The notes beneath the pieces were generated by a model that was not told the origin of the DNA, searched no databases, and saw only the letters and a list, made by a program, of their open reading frames with translations. The position numbers were made by a program, and so were the translations under genes. This document shows, one piece after another, positions 24,100-33,221 of a stretch of 34,225 nt of DNA. Numbering within the stretch: the stretch's first letter is position 1; each line of letters starts with the position of its first letter. The stretch is from positions 1-34,225 of the forward strand of contig JAKQJC010000004.1 in NCBI GenBank assembly GCA_029561345.1. Reading direction: 5' to 3'. Origin of the DNA: Chloroflexota bacterium (lineage in GTDB: Bacteria; Chloroflexota; Anaerolineae; Anaerolineales; Anaerolineaceae).

Positions 24100-24981
24100 T
24101 TATCCAGGATTGAAGACAAAAAAGACGCCTACCAGGGCAATGGCCACGCCAATGAAGATGCGCGGAGTCACTTTTTGACCGATGAGCGCAGAAATGGGCA
24201 GGACAAAAATGGGCGTGGTGGCGATGAGTGTTTGAACGATGCCAGCCGCGGTAAGTTTAAGGGCTGATTGCTGCAGCCAGATTCCCAGAAAGGTGCCAGC
24301 AAAAACTGCCAGGCTGGCTGTGCCGCCCACGCGCAGGGCGTTGGATTTTTTCATCCAGGCGCCCAGTTTCTGACGTTTGATCAGAACAATGATGACGATG
24401 ATCAGAGCTGCGCCAACCAGGCGAAGAGAACTCCCCAGCAAGGGCGTGATGTTGCTTTGGGTGAGGGCAATGTGAGAAAGAATGACCCCAATGGCTTCAG
24501 TGATGGCGGCAAGAAATCCAAAAACAATGCCGCGCAGCGGGAGGCCGCTTTTCACATCCGCATTTTCCCCGTTGGAAGGCCGTTCGCTGATCACCCAGAC
24601 CACGCCAGCCATCACCAGGGCGATGCCCAGCCAGGATTTCCAGCCCAGCTGCTCGTTGAGCAGCAGCAGCCCCAGGATGGCAACCAATGGCGGAGCCGAG
24701 GTTTTTAATAAGGAAGCTTTCTGCGGGCCGATGGAATACAGCGCATTGAAATAAGCAGTATCACCGAGGCCGATGCCGATGGCACCGCTGGCCAAAAAAA
24801 GCATAGCCGCTGTAATCGGCAAATCTCCTGCAATCTGACGGGTGATCAGAAGAGTCAGGCCAAACAACCCCAGAGCGACCAGGGCTTTAAACAGGTTCAA
24901 TTCCAGCGCAGAAATGTGATTATTCATCCGGCTGAAAATGACGGTGGACATGGCCCAAAGCATGGCGGCTGCCAGGGCCAA
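24100..24981 (-). CDS. EamA/DMT-superfamily transporter
   Basis: A 293-residue drug/metabolite transporter with ten predicted helices in two EamA repeats (repeat 1 ends near ITAAMLFLASGAIGIGLGD and VAILGLLLLNEQ; repeat 2 ends near ISALIGQKVTPRIFIGVAIA). The substrate is unknown. The TTG at 24981 has AGGG 7 bases upstream. The frame stays open further upstream and reads QGET just before it, which resembles the GE...AL start seen in relatives. A non-ATG start further up, such as CTG at 25029, cannot be excluded. It is the second gene of the operon after the PAS protein. Confidence 0.85.
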   Translation of the reverse strand: MALAAAMLWAMSTVIFSRMNNHISALELNLFKALVALGLFGLTLLITRQIAGDLPITAAMLFLASGAIGIGLGDTAYFNALYSIGPQKASLLKTSAPPLVAILGLLLLNEQLGWKSWLGIALVMAGVVWVISERPSNGENADVKSGLPLRGIVFGFLAAITEAIGVILSHIALTQSNITPLLGSSLRLVGAALIIVIIVLIKRQKLGAWMKKSNALRVGGTASLAVFAGTFLGIWLQQSALKLTAAGIVQTLIATTPIFVLPISALIGQKVTPRIFIGVAIALVGVFFVFNPG

Positions 24982-25037
24982 CGTTTCACCCTGAGGAAAG
25001 GTGATGCTGGAAAGAATTTGGTTAATCAGAGCCTGCC

Positions 25038-25385
25038 TTATTTTTTATCACGGTTAAAATGGGGCATTTCTTCAGGGATCACCAGTGAAAGCTCCACAAA
25101 TCCGGCAAATTCGCCATCCTTATACCAGGGAGCCTGGTAGATGAGTTTTTTGACGCCGTTCTTCTGGATGGTGTAGGCATTGGTTTGCTGCGCTTCCATC
25201 AGTTCGCGTAACTTGGTGCGGCTGGGTTCTGGATGGCAGTCGTACACATTCTGGCCGATCAGTTCACTACCGCCATCTTTTGCAAAGGTCTGCGCAGAAC
25301 GCTGATTCATTTCAAGGATGATGCCATCGGGATCGCAAACGGTGATGGCCGCAGGGAATTCATCATACCAATGCTTTTCGGACAT
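25038..25385 (-). CDS. Stand-alone PAS domain protein
   Basis: A 115-residue protein that is almost entirely one PAS fold. It has FPAAITVCDPDGIILEMN at residues 10-27, LIGQNVYDCHP at about 42-52, and the closing strands with KLIYQAPWYKDGEFAGFVEL. There is no output domain and no membrane segment. It may sense a small molecule or redox state and act through a partner. AAGGAG lies 7 bases before the ATG. It is the first gene of the transporter and synthetase operon, so control of organic-acid use is plausible but unproven. Confidence 0.85.
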   Translation of the reverse strand: MSEKHWYDEFPAAITVCDPDGIILEMNQRSAQTFAKDGGSELIGQNVYDCHPEPSRTKLRELMEAQQTNAYTIQKNGVKKLIYQAPWYKDGEFAGFVELSLVIPEEMPHFNRDKK

Positions 25386-25515
25386 GGGGACACTCCTTGT
25401 AAATTAGATAAATTCAGTAGAGAATCTTACCACAAAAGAAGGGCAAGGAGCGGATTAAATTTGGCACCAAAATGGGTAAAAGCAGATAAACCGGTACTGA
25501 GATTCACCTTCTGCA

Positions 25516-25524
25516 TGGTAAAAT
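25516..25524 (+). promoter_or_regulatory. Extended -10 promoter of the pentose phosphate operon
   Basis: TGGTAAAAT is an extended -10 element 32 bases before the transketolase ATG. The best -35 candidate, TACTGA near 25495, is weak. The same TGnTAnAAT form precedes rarA and sufC. Confidence 0.5.
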
Positions 25525-25556
25525 AGATGGAATCTTCTTAAATTGAGGTATTGTGT

Positions 25557-27572
25557 ATGAGCCAGATTTTATCAGAGCTTGAAACGAAAGCGATCAATAC
25601 TCTGCGCTTTTTATCTGCGGATGCAGTTCAAAAAGCCAACTCAGGCCATCCCGGCCTGCCCATGGGGGCGGCGGCGATGGCCTTTACCATCTGGACGCGC
25701 CACCTGCATCACAACCCGGCCAATCCAGGCTGGTTCAACCGCGACCGCTTTATCCTTTCAGGGGGACACGGCTCGATGCTGTTGTATTCCTTACTGCATC
25801 TTACTGGTTATGCCGTCAGCCTGGATGAAATAAAATCCTTCCGCCAGTGGGGCAGCATCACCCCCGGTCACCCTGAAGCTGGCATGACCCCCGGCGTTGA
25901 AACGACGACCGGCCCGCTGGGGCAGGGCCTTTCCAATGGCGTTGGCATGGCCATCGCCGAAGCTCACCTGGCTGCCCGGTATAATCGCGAAGGGCACAAT
26001 GTGGTGGATCACACCACCTATGCCATTGTCACCGATGGCGACCTGATGGAAGGCGTGGCTTCGGAAGCTGCCTCGCTGGCCGGGCATTTGAAACTTGGCA
26101 AACTGATTTACCTTTACGATGATAACCGTATTTCCATTGACGGTTCGACGGATCTGTCTTTCACCGAAAACCGCGGCGCGCGTTTTGAAGCGTACGGCTG
26201 GCAGGTGATCCGGGTCCCAGATGGCAATAATGTGGAAGCCATCGATCAGGCCATTAAAGCGGCCAAAAAAGACCCCCGCCCGTCGCTGATCATGTGTCGG
26301 ACGCATATTGGTTACGGCCTGCCGACGCGGCAGGACACCTCCAAGGCCCACGGCGAACCGCCAGGAGATGAGGAATTGGATGGTGCCAAGCGCAAGCTGG
26401 GCTGGCCGGTGGAACCACGTTTTTACATTCCGGAAGATGTGAAAGCTTTCTTTGAAGAAGCTCTTCAGAAGGGGCAGGCTGAGGAAGCGGCCTGGAACAA
26501 GGATATGCAAGCTTACCGCGAAGCGTATCCTGAGCTGGCGGCCGAACTGGAGCGGCGGATGGCGGGTGAACTGCCGGCTGATTGGGACAAGGTTTTACCG
26601 GTGTTCCCGGCTGACCCCAAAGGCCTGGCGACCCGCGCGGCTTCTGGCAAGGTGATCAATGCGATTGCCCAGGTACTCCCTGAATTGATCGGCGGCTCTG
26701 CTGACCTGCGCCCTTCCAATAACACCTGGATTGACGGCAGCAAGGCCTTTCAGGCCGATTGCCATGAAGGCCGCAATTTTCATTTTGGGGTGCGCGAGCA
26801 CGGCATGGGTGCCATCGTCAACGGCATGGCTTTTCACGGCGGGGTGATCCCGTTCTGCGCCACCTTCCTGGTTTTTTCAGATTACAACCGGCCGACCATC
26901 CGGGTTTCGGCCCTTTCCCATTTGGGCAGCATCTGGGTGTTCACTCATGACAGCATTGGCCTTGGCGAAGATGGCCCCACGCACCAGCCGGTGGAGCATC
27001 TCACCGCCCTGCGCATCATTCCCAATTTGGTTGTCCTGCGCCCGGCTGATGCCAATGAAACCGTTGAAGCCTGGAAAATCGCTGTTGAACGGCGTCACGG
27101 TCCAACCCTGCTGGCCCTGAGCCGGCAGAATCTGCCCACCCTGGACCGCAGTGAGTACCAGTCTGCTGCCGGAACCCGGCAGGGCGCCTACGTGCTGGCT
27201 GACCTGGGCAGCAGGGCTCCTGAAATTATCCTGATGGCCAGCGGCTCTGAAGTGGATGTGATCCTTCAGGCTGGCAAAGCGCTGGTTGAAGAAGGCGTCA
27301 GCGTGCGGCTGGTCTCGTTCCCGAGCTGGGAGCTGTTTGCAGCCCAACCTGAAGCCTACCGCACAGAAGTTATGCCGCCGTCCATCAAGGCGCGTGTGGC
27401 CGTTGAGGCTGGCATGACCCTGGGATGGGAACGCTGGGTCGGTGAAAACGGCGCAGTCATTGGCATGCACAGCTTTGGCGCTTCTGCCCCGGCCAAAATC
27501 CTTTATGAAAAATTCGGCATCACGCCTGCAGCTGTCATTGATGCGGCGCATCAGCAGCTTAAAAAGGGATAG
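25557..27572 (+). CDS. tkt: Transketolase
   Basis: A 671-residue full-length thiamine diphosphate transketolase that moves two-carbon units between sugar phosphates. The ThDP/Mg motif is [20 protein letters not shown] with DDNRISIDG. The N-terminal SGHPGLPMG and the [16 protein letters not shown] segment are present, as are the pyrimidine-domain [11 protein letters not shown] and [19 protein letters not shown] of bacterial enzymes. GAGG lies 8 bases before the ATG at 25557; a TTG two codons upstream is not needed. First gene of a three-gene operon. Confidence 0.96.
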   Translation: MSQILSELETKAINTLRFLSADAVQKANSGHPGLPMGAAAMAFTIWTRHLHHNPANPGWFNRDRFILSGGHGSMLLYSLLHLTGYAVSLDEIKSFRQWGSITPGHPEAGMTPGVETTTGPLGQGLSNGVGMAIAEAHLAARYNREGHNVVDHTTYAIVTDGDLMEGVASEAASLAGHLKLGKLIYLYDDNRISIDGSTDLSFTENRGARFEAYGWQVIRVPDGNNVEAIDQAIKAAKKDPRPSLIMCRTHIGYGLPTRQDTSKAHGEPPGDEELDGAKRKLGWPVEPRFYIPEDVKAFFEEALQKGQAEEAAWNKDMQAYREAYPELAAELERRMAGELPADWDKVLPVFPADPKGLATRAASGKVINAIAQVLPELIGGSADLRPSNNTWIDGSKAFQADCHEGRNFHFGVREHGMGAIVNGMAFHGGVIPFCATFLVFSDYNRPTIRVSALSHLGSIWVFTHDSIGLGEDGPTHQPVEHLTALRIIPNLVVLRPADANETVEAWKIAVERRHGPTLLALSRQNLPTLDRSEYQSAAGTRQGAYVLADLGSRAPEIILMASGSEVDVILQAGKALVEEGVSVRLVSFPSWELFAAQPEAYRTEVMPPSIKARVAVEAGMTLGWERWVGENGAVIGMHSFGASAPAKILYEKFGITPAAVIDAAHQQLKKG

Positions 27573-27577
27573 AGAAA

Positions 27578-28030
27578 ATGCGCGTTGTGATTGGGTGTGA
27601 TCACGCGGGATTCCCGCTCAAAGATTTTGTTATCATGGTCATCCGGCAAAACGGACACGACGTGATTGATGTGGGCACTTACAACACGGACAGCGTGGAT
27701 TATCCGGACTATGCGGAAAAAGTGGGGCGTGCCATCCAGGGGGGAGAAGCTGACCGCGGGATTGTGCTGTGCGGATCAGGCGTAGGCGCCTGCATTGCCG
27801 CGAACAAAATGAAAGGTATTTATGCCTGCATGTGTCACGACACCTATTCAGCGCACCAGGGCGTGGAACATGACGATATGAATGTGTTATGCCTGGGCGG
27901 ACGGATCATTGGCCCTGAACTGGCCCGTGAAATTGTCACCGCCTTTCTTTCGGCGCAGTTTTCGAATGAAGAACGCCATCGCCGGCGGGCTGCAAAAGTG
28001 CGCCAGCTTGAAACACAACTTAAGGAGTGA
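27578..28030 (+). CDS. rpiB: Ribose-5-phosphate isomerase B
   Basis: A 150-residue RpiB/LacAB-family isomerase interconverting ribulose 5-phosphate and ribose 5-phosphate. [10 protein letters not shown] lies at residues 6-15, YPDYAEKV in the middle, and the active-site [13 protein letters not shown] at about 65-77, with the catalytic Cys in [28 protein letters not shown] completes the site. Starts 5 bases after tkt and precedes the Tal-Pgi fusion by 6 bases. An allose-type substrate is a remote alternative; the operon favours ribose. Confidence 0.94.
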   Translation: MRVVIGCDHAGFPLKDFVIMVIRQNGHDVIDVGTYNTDSVDYPDYAEKVGRAIQGGEADRGIVLCGSGVGACIAANKMKGIYACMCHDTYSAHQGVEHDDMNVLCLGGRIIGPELAREIVTAFLSAQFSNEERHRRRAAKVRQLETQLKE

Positions 28031-28036
28031 GATCGA

Positions 28037-30826
28037 ATGAAACCCATTGAAACCTTGCATTCATTTGGGCAGTCTCTCTGGTATGATAATATCCAGAGAA
28101 AACAGCTGGAGAATGGGGAACTCGCTACGCTGATTCGTAATGGGGATATCCGGGGAATTACCTCGAACCCAAGCATTTTCCACAATGCCATTGCCAAATC
28201 GAATGATTATGACCGGGCTCTGAAGCCGATGGCCTGGGCCGGCTTATCAGCGGAGGCCATTTTTAACCAGCTGGCCATCCAGGATATTCGCGCCGCGGCC
28301 GATTTGTTCATGCCGCTTTACCGGCAAACCAAAGGCGCTGATGGTTATGTCAGCCTTGAGGTCAATCCTTTCCTGGCCAATGATACTCAGGAAACCTTTG
28401 CCGAGGCCAAAAAACTCTGGCAGCGGGTGGACCGCCCCAATTTGATGATCAAAATTCCAGCCACCCTGGCTGGCATTCCGGCTGTGGAACAGGCCATTGC
28501 AGAAGGGATCAATGTCAATGTGACCTTGATTTTCTCGCTGACGCGCTACGCCCAGGTGATGGAAGCTTACTTGAGCGGCCTGGAAAAACGGGCGGCGGCG
28601 GGGCTTTCAATTGATCACATTGCCTCAGTGGCTTCGTTTTTCATTTCCCGGGTCGACACCAAAGTGGATGCGCAGCTGCGGGCTCTGATTACTAACGGAA
28701 TGCAGTCTGAAGAGAAGATTTCTCCTTTGATAGGCCAGACTGCAATTGCCAATGCCAAGCTGGCTTATGCTGATTTTCAGAAAGTGTTTGGCGGTTCTCG
28801 CTTTGCTGCTTTGAAAGAAAAAGGCGCCCGGGTGCAACGCCCCTTATGGGCTTCGACCAGCACGAAGGATCCGGCGTACCGGGATGTCCTGTATATCGAA
28901 GAATTGATTGGACCTGACTCGGTTAACACGGTTCCGCCCCAGACCCTGGATGCTTTCCGCGACCACGGCAAGGCCGCTGTGACCCTGATTCGCAATGTGG
29001 CTCAGGCTGAACAACAGATGGTTTCCCTGAAAGCAGTGGGGATCAGCATGGAACAGGTCACAGATGCGCTGGAAACGGAAGGCGTCAAAGCCTTTGCAGA
29101 TGCCTTTTCTGCCCTGCTGAGAGCGGTTGAAGAACGCCGGGCCGGTTTTTACGCCCAGACAGGCAGCCTGGCCAAGCCGCTGGCAGACCGAATTCTGAAA
29201 CTGGATTATGAACGGATTGTGGACCGGATTTACGAAAATGATCCATCTGTCTGGACCACGGATGCGGCGGGCCAGGCGGAAATTCGCAAACGTCTGGGAT
29301 GGTTAAGCTCACCTGAAAAGGGCCTGCCCCTGGTGGAAGAAATCACCCGGTTTGCTGAGGAAATCCGCAACGAAGGCTTTACGCATGTCCTTTTACTGGG
29401 CATGGGCGGATCATCTTTGGCGCCCGAAGTGATGCGTCTTATTTTTGGACATAAGGAAAATGAAAACGGCGAACCCACCTGGCCAGATCTGGCCATTCTT
29501 GATTCGACGGATCCCCGGCAGGTAAAGGCTGCTGCCATGCGGTCGCCGATCGATAAGACCCTGTACATTGTTTCAAGCAAGTCGGGCTCAACGGCTGAAA
29601 TTGCCGCCTTTGTGGATTATTTCTGGACGCGCACCAAGACCCGGCTTGGGCGGCACGCAGGAAAACATTTCATTGCCATTACGGACCCGGGCACCAGCCT
29701 GGAACAGCTGGCTAAGGAACGCAAATTCCGCAAGATCTTTGCGGGAGACCCCAATGTAGGCGGCCGTTTCTCTGTGCTGACCCCCTTTGGCCTGGTTCCT
29801 GCCGCCCTGATGGGGATTGATTTGAAGCTTTTCCTGACGAACGCCGTTTTGGCGGCCAACGATACTCGCTATGCGCTTTCGGCTTCCTGCAGCACAGCGG
29901 TGGTATTGGGCGCAGCGATGGGCCAGGCAGCTCTGCAGGGCCGCGATAAGTTGACCCTGTTGGCGGACCCCGAGCTGACCCCCATGGGGGCATGGCTCGA
30001 ACAGTTGATCGCTGAAAGCAGCGGTAAAATGAGCAAAGGCATTGTGCCCATTGACGGCGAAATGATCGACGGCAACCGCACTTACGGAGCGGATCGCATT
30101 TTTGTCTATATGCGCCGCAGTGGACGGTATGATCAGACCGTTGCTGGTCTGCTGCGCCAGGGGTGCCCGGTTTTTATCCTTGAAAACAAGGATTTCTACC
30201 AGCTGGGTGCTGATTTTTACCGCTGGGAAATGGCGACAGCGGTGGCCTGCAGTATTATGAATGTCAATGCATTTGATCAACCTGATGTGCAGGATAATAA
30301 ACTGCGCACGCTGGCAAAAATTGACCAATATAAGGGTAATGGCTCTTTTGACGAAGGACAGCCGCAGTGGCGTAAGGATGAAATCAGTGTATTTGGCATA
30401 CCCCTTGTGGGTATTGAAAAGAAAGCCAGCATTGCTGATGTGGTGGAGTTGTTTTTGAAGCAGGCGAAAACAGGGGATTACATTGCCCTGAATGCCTATT
30501 TGCCGCGCAATAAGCGCACCCTGGATGCCCTCAGCCGCTTGCGCACCATTGTTCAGTCTCACACAGGACTGGCCACCACCCTCGGCTTTGGGCCGCGTTT
30601 TCTGCATTCCACCGGACAACTGCACAAGGGCGGCGCCGATAATGGTTTGTTCATTCAGATCACCGATGACCCCTCACTTGACACACCGATTCCAGGACAG
30701 GGGATGTCGTTTGGATCATTGGAACGAGCCCAGGCATTGGGCGATCTGGAAGCGCTGTTGGCGCGGGGCCGAAGAGCCATCAGGATCCATTTGGGATCCA
30801 TGGATATCCAAGATTTGGAATTTTAA
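28037..30826 (+). CDS. Bifunctional transaldolase / glucose-6-phosphate isomerase
   Basis: A 929-residue fusion. Residues 1 to about 365 are transaldolase: GITSNPSIFHNAI, SLEVNPFLA, and the Schiff-base Lys139 in LMIKIPATLAGIPA; the segment VQRPLWASTSTKDP is typical. From about 380 comes phosphoglucose isomerase with a SIS fold: LLLGMGGSSLAPEV at about 450-463, SSKSGSTAEI near 515, and the C-terminal LGFGPRFLHSTGQLHKGG. Transaldolase makes fructose 6-phosphate and the isomerase domain converts it to glucose 6-phosphate, so the fusion couples sequential steps. Such Tal-Pgi fusions are known in Chloroflexota and other bacteria. AGGAG lies 10 bases before the ATG. A hairpin terminator follows the stop. 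Confidence 0.95.
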   Translation: MKPIETLHSFGQSLWYDNIQRKQLENGELATLIRNGDIRGITSNPSIFHNAIAKSNDYDRALKPMAWAGLSAEAIFNQLAIQDIRAAADLFMPLYRQTKGADGYVSLEVNPFLANDTQETFAEAKKLWQRVDRPNLMIKIPATLAGIPAVEQAIAEGINVNVTLIFSLTRYAQVMEAYLSGLEKRAAAGLSIDHIASVASFFISRVDTKVDAQLRALITNGMQSEEKISPLIGQTAIANAKLAYADFQKVFGGSRFAALKEKGARVQRPLWASTSTKDPAYRDVLYIEELIGPDSVNTVPPQTLDAFRDHGKAAVTLIRNVAQAEQQMVSLKAVGISMEQVTDALETEGVKAFADAFSALLRAVEERRAGFYAQTGSLAKPLADRILKLDYERIVDRIYENDPSVWTTDAAGQAEIRKRLGWLSSPEKGLPLVEEITRFAEEIRNEGFTHVLLLGMGGSSLAPEVMRLIFGHKENENGEPTWPDLAILDSTDPRQVKAAAMRSPIDKTLYIVSSKSGSTAEIAAFVDYFWTRTKTRLGRHAGKHFIAITDPGTSLEQLAKERKFRKIFAGDPNVGGRFSVLTPFGLVPAALMGIDLKLFLTNAVLAANDTRYALSASCSTAVVLGAAMGQAALQGRDKLTLLADPELTPMGAWLEQLIAESSGKMSKGIVPIDGEMIDGNRTYGADRIFVYMRRSGRYDQTVAGLLRQGCPVFILENKDFYQLGADFYRWEMATAVACSIMNVNAFDQPDVQDNKLRTLAKIDQYKGNGSFDEGQPQWRKDEISVFGIPLVGIEKKASIADVVELFLKQAKTGDYIALNAYLPRNKRTLDALSRLRTIVQSHTGLATTLGFGPRFLHSTGQLHKGGADNGLFIQITDDPSLDTPIPGQGMSFGSLERAQALGDLEALLARGRRAIRIHLGSMDIQDLEF

Positions 30827-30835
30827 GCTGCTCAA

Positions 30836-30870
30836 GCCCCCCGGTGATGGATGCCAGGGGGCATATTTTA
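30836..30870 (+). terminator. Probable terminator of the tkt-rpiB-tal/pgi operon
   Basis: GCCCCC (30836-30841) pairs with GGGGGC (30857-30862) around a loop containing a possible GG/CC inner pair. ATATTTTA, a loose U-tract, follows. Confidence 0.7.
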
Positions 30871-30898
30871 TTTAATAAAAAATTGATGACTAAAGCCT

Positions 30899-30927
30899 TT
30901 GTATTTTTGACCGGCTTAACTTATAAT
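30899..30927 (+). promoter_or_regulatory. Promoter of the bcsB-like operon
   Basis: TTGTAT (30899-30904), a 17-base spacer and a perfect TATAAT (30922-30927) lie about 120 bases before the bcsB-like ATG, leaving a long leader that carries two palindromes. Confidence 0.6.
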
Positions 30928-30938
30928 ACATTTACATA

Positions 30939-30960
30939 AACCTTACAATTTTGTAAGGTT
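30939..30960. promoter_or_regulatory. 22-bp palindrome at the bcsB-like transcription start
   Basis: AACCTTACAA and its exact reverse complement flank a central TT. It begins about 12 bases after the -10 box, where a repressor would block initiation or early elongation. It could also fold as an RNA hairpin. The cognate regulator is unknown. Confidence 0.6.
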
Positions 30961-30983
30961 AACAACCTGATGATCATGCAGTG

Positions 30984-31008
30984 GTCACAGTTTGATCAAA
31001 CCGTCACA
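30984..31008. promoter_or_regulatory. GTTTGATCAAAC palindrome flanked by GTCACA repeats
   Basis: A perfect 12-bp palindrome at 30990-31001 is flanked by direct GTCACA repeats at 30984-30989 and 31003-31008. TGATCA occurs again at 30971-30976. The layout suggests a second protein-binding site in the leader of the bcsB-like gene. Confidence 0.4.
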
Positions 31009-31049
31009 ATTATATCCACGTTTTTGTTCCAGTGATACAAGGTGCGATA

Positions 31050-33221
31050 ATGGTTTATAAAAGGCATGTACGACACTTTTTATTTTTGCTCTCGATTTTA
31101 TCCATTGCCTTAATGGGGTTTTCCCCGCTGCCGCAAACCGGGGTAGTGGAAAAAATTGAGCTTCGCTTTTCTGACCTTGGTTATGAAAGCGACGAAACCC
31201 TGATTGGGATCAGAGCTGACCGGATATACGGGATCAGCTGGCCGGAAGGTTGGACGCCTGAATCAGGGAGTACTTTGAAATTGTATTTCAGCCATTCTCC
31301 TGCACTGAAAACATCGTCATCTGTGGTGGTGGACTGGAATAATACCCGCCTGGGCAGCGCGCTGCTCAACCTCAGCAATGCTGACAGAGGCTACCTCGAG
31401 GTTGAAATTCCGCCGAACCTGATCCTTCCAGGATACAATGCGCTGCGGTTGGAATTCTATATGGGCATTCATGATGATTTCTGTGAGGATCTGGTTAACC
31501 CGGCCATCTGGGCTACCATCCACAGTGATTCGCTGTTGACCCTCAAATATACCAATGCTGTACCAGACCTGGATTTGGGTAAATTTCCTTATCCGCTGGT
31601 GGACAGCGGCGGTTTGAAGGAGAACCATGTGTCCATCATTGTCCCAGATTCACCGACTGAGGCGGAATTGAATGCTGCTGCCATCCTCAGCGCCAAACTG
31701 GGCAAAGAGGCAAAATACCGAACGCTGGTGCTTGAAAGCCTCACTTCAGAACAGGCCAAAGCAGCCAAGGGTAACCTGGTTTATATTGGGACATCCGATC
31801 ATCTGGGCAGCATGTTGGATATCGACCGTCTGCCATTTGTGAAGAAATTGGGTGAATCGATCGAGCTGGTGGACCAAAAACAAATTGTGCTTCCAGAAAA
31901 TGCCGGCCTCTTGTGGGAAGAAATTTCACCCAATGATCCTTCAAGTATTGCAATGGTGATTACGGCGAAGAACGCAACTGGATTGCTGAACGCAGCGGCA
32001 AGCCTGGCAAATGACCTGGCTTACCCCCAGTTTAAAGGCTCGATGGGTATTGTGCTGGATGTGAAAAAGCCTGAAATCAATAAGGCATTTGCAGGCAGAA
32101 CCGTTACCATCAAAGAATTGGGTTATGCAGATACAGCTGCGAAAGGTTTCCGCAACCAGACGATCAACTTTAACGTTCCGCTGCCCCTGGCCTGGATGGT
32201 GAACATGGAAGTGCCGTTTGAAATTCACTTCGCCCATTCCAGCCTGCTGGATGAAAAGCAATCAGCGATGAACATTCTTTTGAACGGCGTCCCGGTAACC
32301 AATATCGTTCTGGACAGGACCAATGTTGAAGATGCCTGGGTGACGGTGCGGCTGCCAGCGCGGCTGTTCAAAGTGGGTGATAACCAGCTGACCATCCGAT
32401 CCACGATTAACCTGGTGCAGGGATACATCAACGAAGCTGATTGCGGACGCAATTACGAAGAAGAAGCCTGGGTGGTCGTGTACTCAGATTCCAAGCTGCG
32501 GCTGCCCGATGCACCCGATGAATTGCAGCGCACACTGCTGGATTACCCCTATGCCTTTATTGGTGACGCCAGCCTGGTTGAATTTGCCATGGTGGTGCCA
32601 GATCAAACCGATCCGGTGATTGCCAAAGCCGTCGTGGATATCGCCGGACGCCTGGGCCGCTACACTTCTGGTGCAGCCATCTATCCCACAGTCCAAACTG
32701 CCAAAACGGCACTGGCTTCAACAACGCCCTATCCATACCAGATCTTGATCGGGCAGAGCTCCAAAAATGAAGCCATCCAAAAGATCAATGATCTTTTACC
32801 CTTGCCTTTCGATACCAGGTCAGATTCCTTGCGCCCACATGCAAAATTGCCGCAGATTGTTTCAGAAAAAACCGGTTACCTTCAAGTGTACCAGACTGAA
32901 ACCAACCAGGTGTACCTGGTGGTGTCGGGGAATTCACCTGAATGTGTATCCTGGTCAGCAGGCGCCATCACTGACCCGGAATTAATGGTCAAATTGAAAG
33001 GCGATGCTGCCATTTTGGAAGGCGCAAAGGCTATCATGCCGGTTCAACTAAAGCAACAAAAAGAAATTACGACGCAAGAAATTCCCACTGAACCAGGATA
33101 TCAACCTGTTTCCTGGGTTCTCTGGATGGCTTACGGCTTTATCGGAGTGACCGTCCTGGCACTCGTCTTCCTGTGGGTTGCAGAATTAATTAAACGTCGG
33201 CAGGTGAGAAAAAGCTTATGA
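31050..33221 (+). CDS. BcsB-like cellulose synthase regulatory subunit / exopolysaccharide protein
   Basis: A 723-residue envelope protein related to BcsB. It has an N-terminal signal segment (FLFLLSILSIALMGFS, residues 10-25), a large extracytoplasmic part with alternating carbohydrate-binding-like and flavodoxin-like domains, and one C-terminal transmembrane helix (about 688-712) with a basic tail. BcsB-like segments are SSSVVVDWNNTRLGSALL, FYMGIHDDFCEDLVNPAIWA and LVQGYINEADCGRNYEEEAW. BcsB contacts the synthase BcsA in the membrane; no BcsA is in the window but one could follow it. AAGG lies 7 bases before the ATG at 31050; a GTG at 31032 in frame is less likely. It overlaps the next gene by ATGA. 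Confidence 0.82.
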   Translation: MVYKRHVRHFLFLLSILSIALMGFSPLPQTGVVEKIELRFSDLGYESDETLIGIRADRIYGISWPEGWTPESGSTLKLYFSHSPALKTSSSVVVDWNNTRLGSALLNLSNADRGYLEVEIPPNLILPGYNALRLEFYMGIHDDFCEDLVNPAIWATIHSDSLLTLKYTNAVPDLDLGKFPYPLVDSGGLKENHVSIIVPDSPTEAELNAAAILSAKLGKEAKYRTLVLESLTSEQAKAAKGNLVYIGTSDHLGSMLDIDRLPFVKKLGESIELVDQKQIVLPENAGLLWEEISPNDPSSIAMVITAKNATGLLNAAASLANDLAYPQFKGSMGIVLDVKKPEINKAFAGRTVTIKELGYADTAAKGFRNQTINFNVPLPLAWMVNMEVPFEIHFAHSSLLDEKQSAMNILLNGVPVTNIVLDRTNVEDAWVTVRLPARLFKVGDNQLTIRSTINLVQGYINEADCGRNYEEEAWVVVYSDSKLRLPDAPDELQRTLLDYPYAFIGDASLVEFAMVVPDQTDPVIAKAVVDIAGRLGRYTSGAAIYPTVQTAKTALASTTPYPYQILIGQSSKNEAIQKINDLLPLPFDTRSDSLRPHAKLPQIVSEKTGYLQVYQTETNQVYLVVSGNSPECVSWSAGAITDPELMVKLKGDAAILEGAKAIMPVQLKQQKEITTQEIPTEPGYQPVSWVLWMAYGFIGVTVLALVFLWVAELIKRRQVRKSL

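Noticed and set aside
29588..30625. Open frame of 345 codons on the minus strand opposite the phosphoglucose isomerase domain
   Set aside because: The protein is unlike any family and the plus-strand domain has all isomerase motifs.
30990..31001. FNR or CRP site upstream of the bcsB-like gene
   Set aside because: The half-sites resemble parts of both consensus sites, but the spacing fits neither (TTGATCAA has no 4-base gap).
30930..31049. c-di-GMP (GEMM) riboswitch before the bcsB-like gene
   Set aside because: The conserved GEMM core sequences are not present in the leader.
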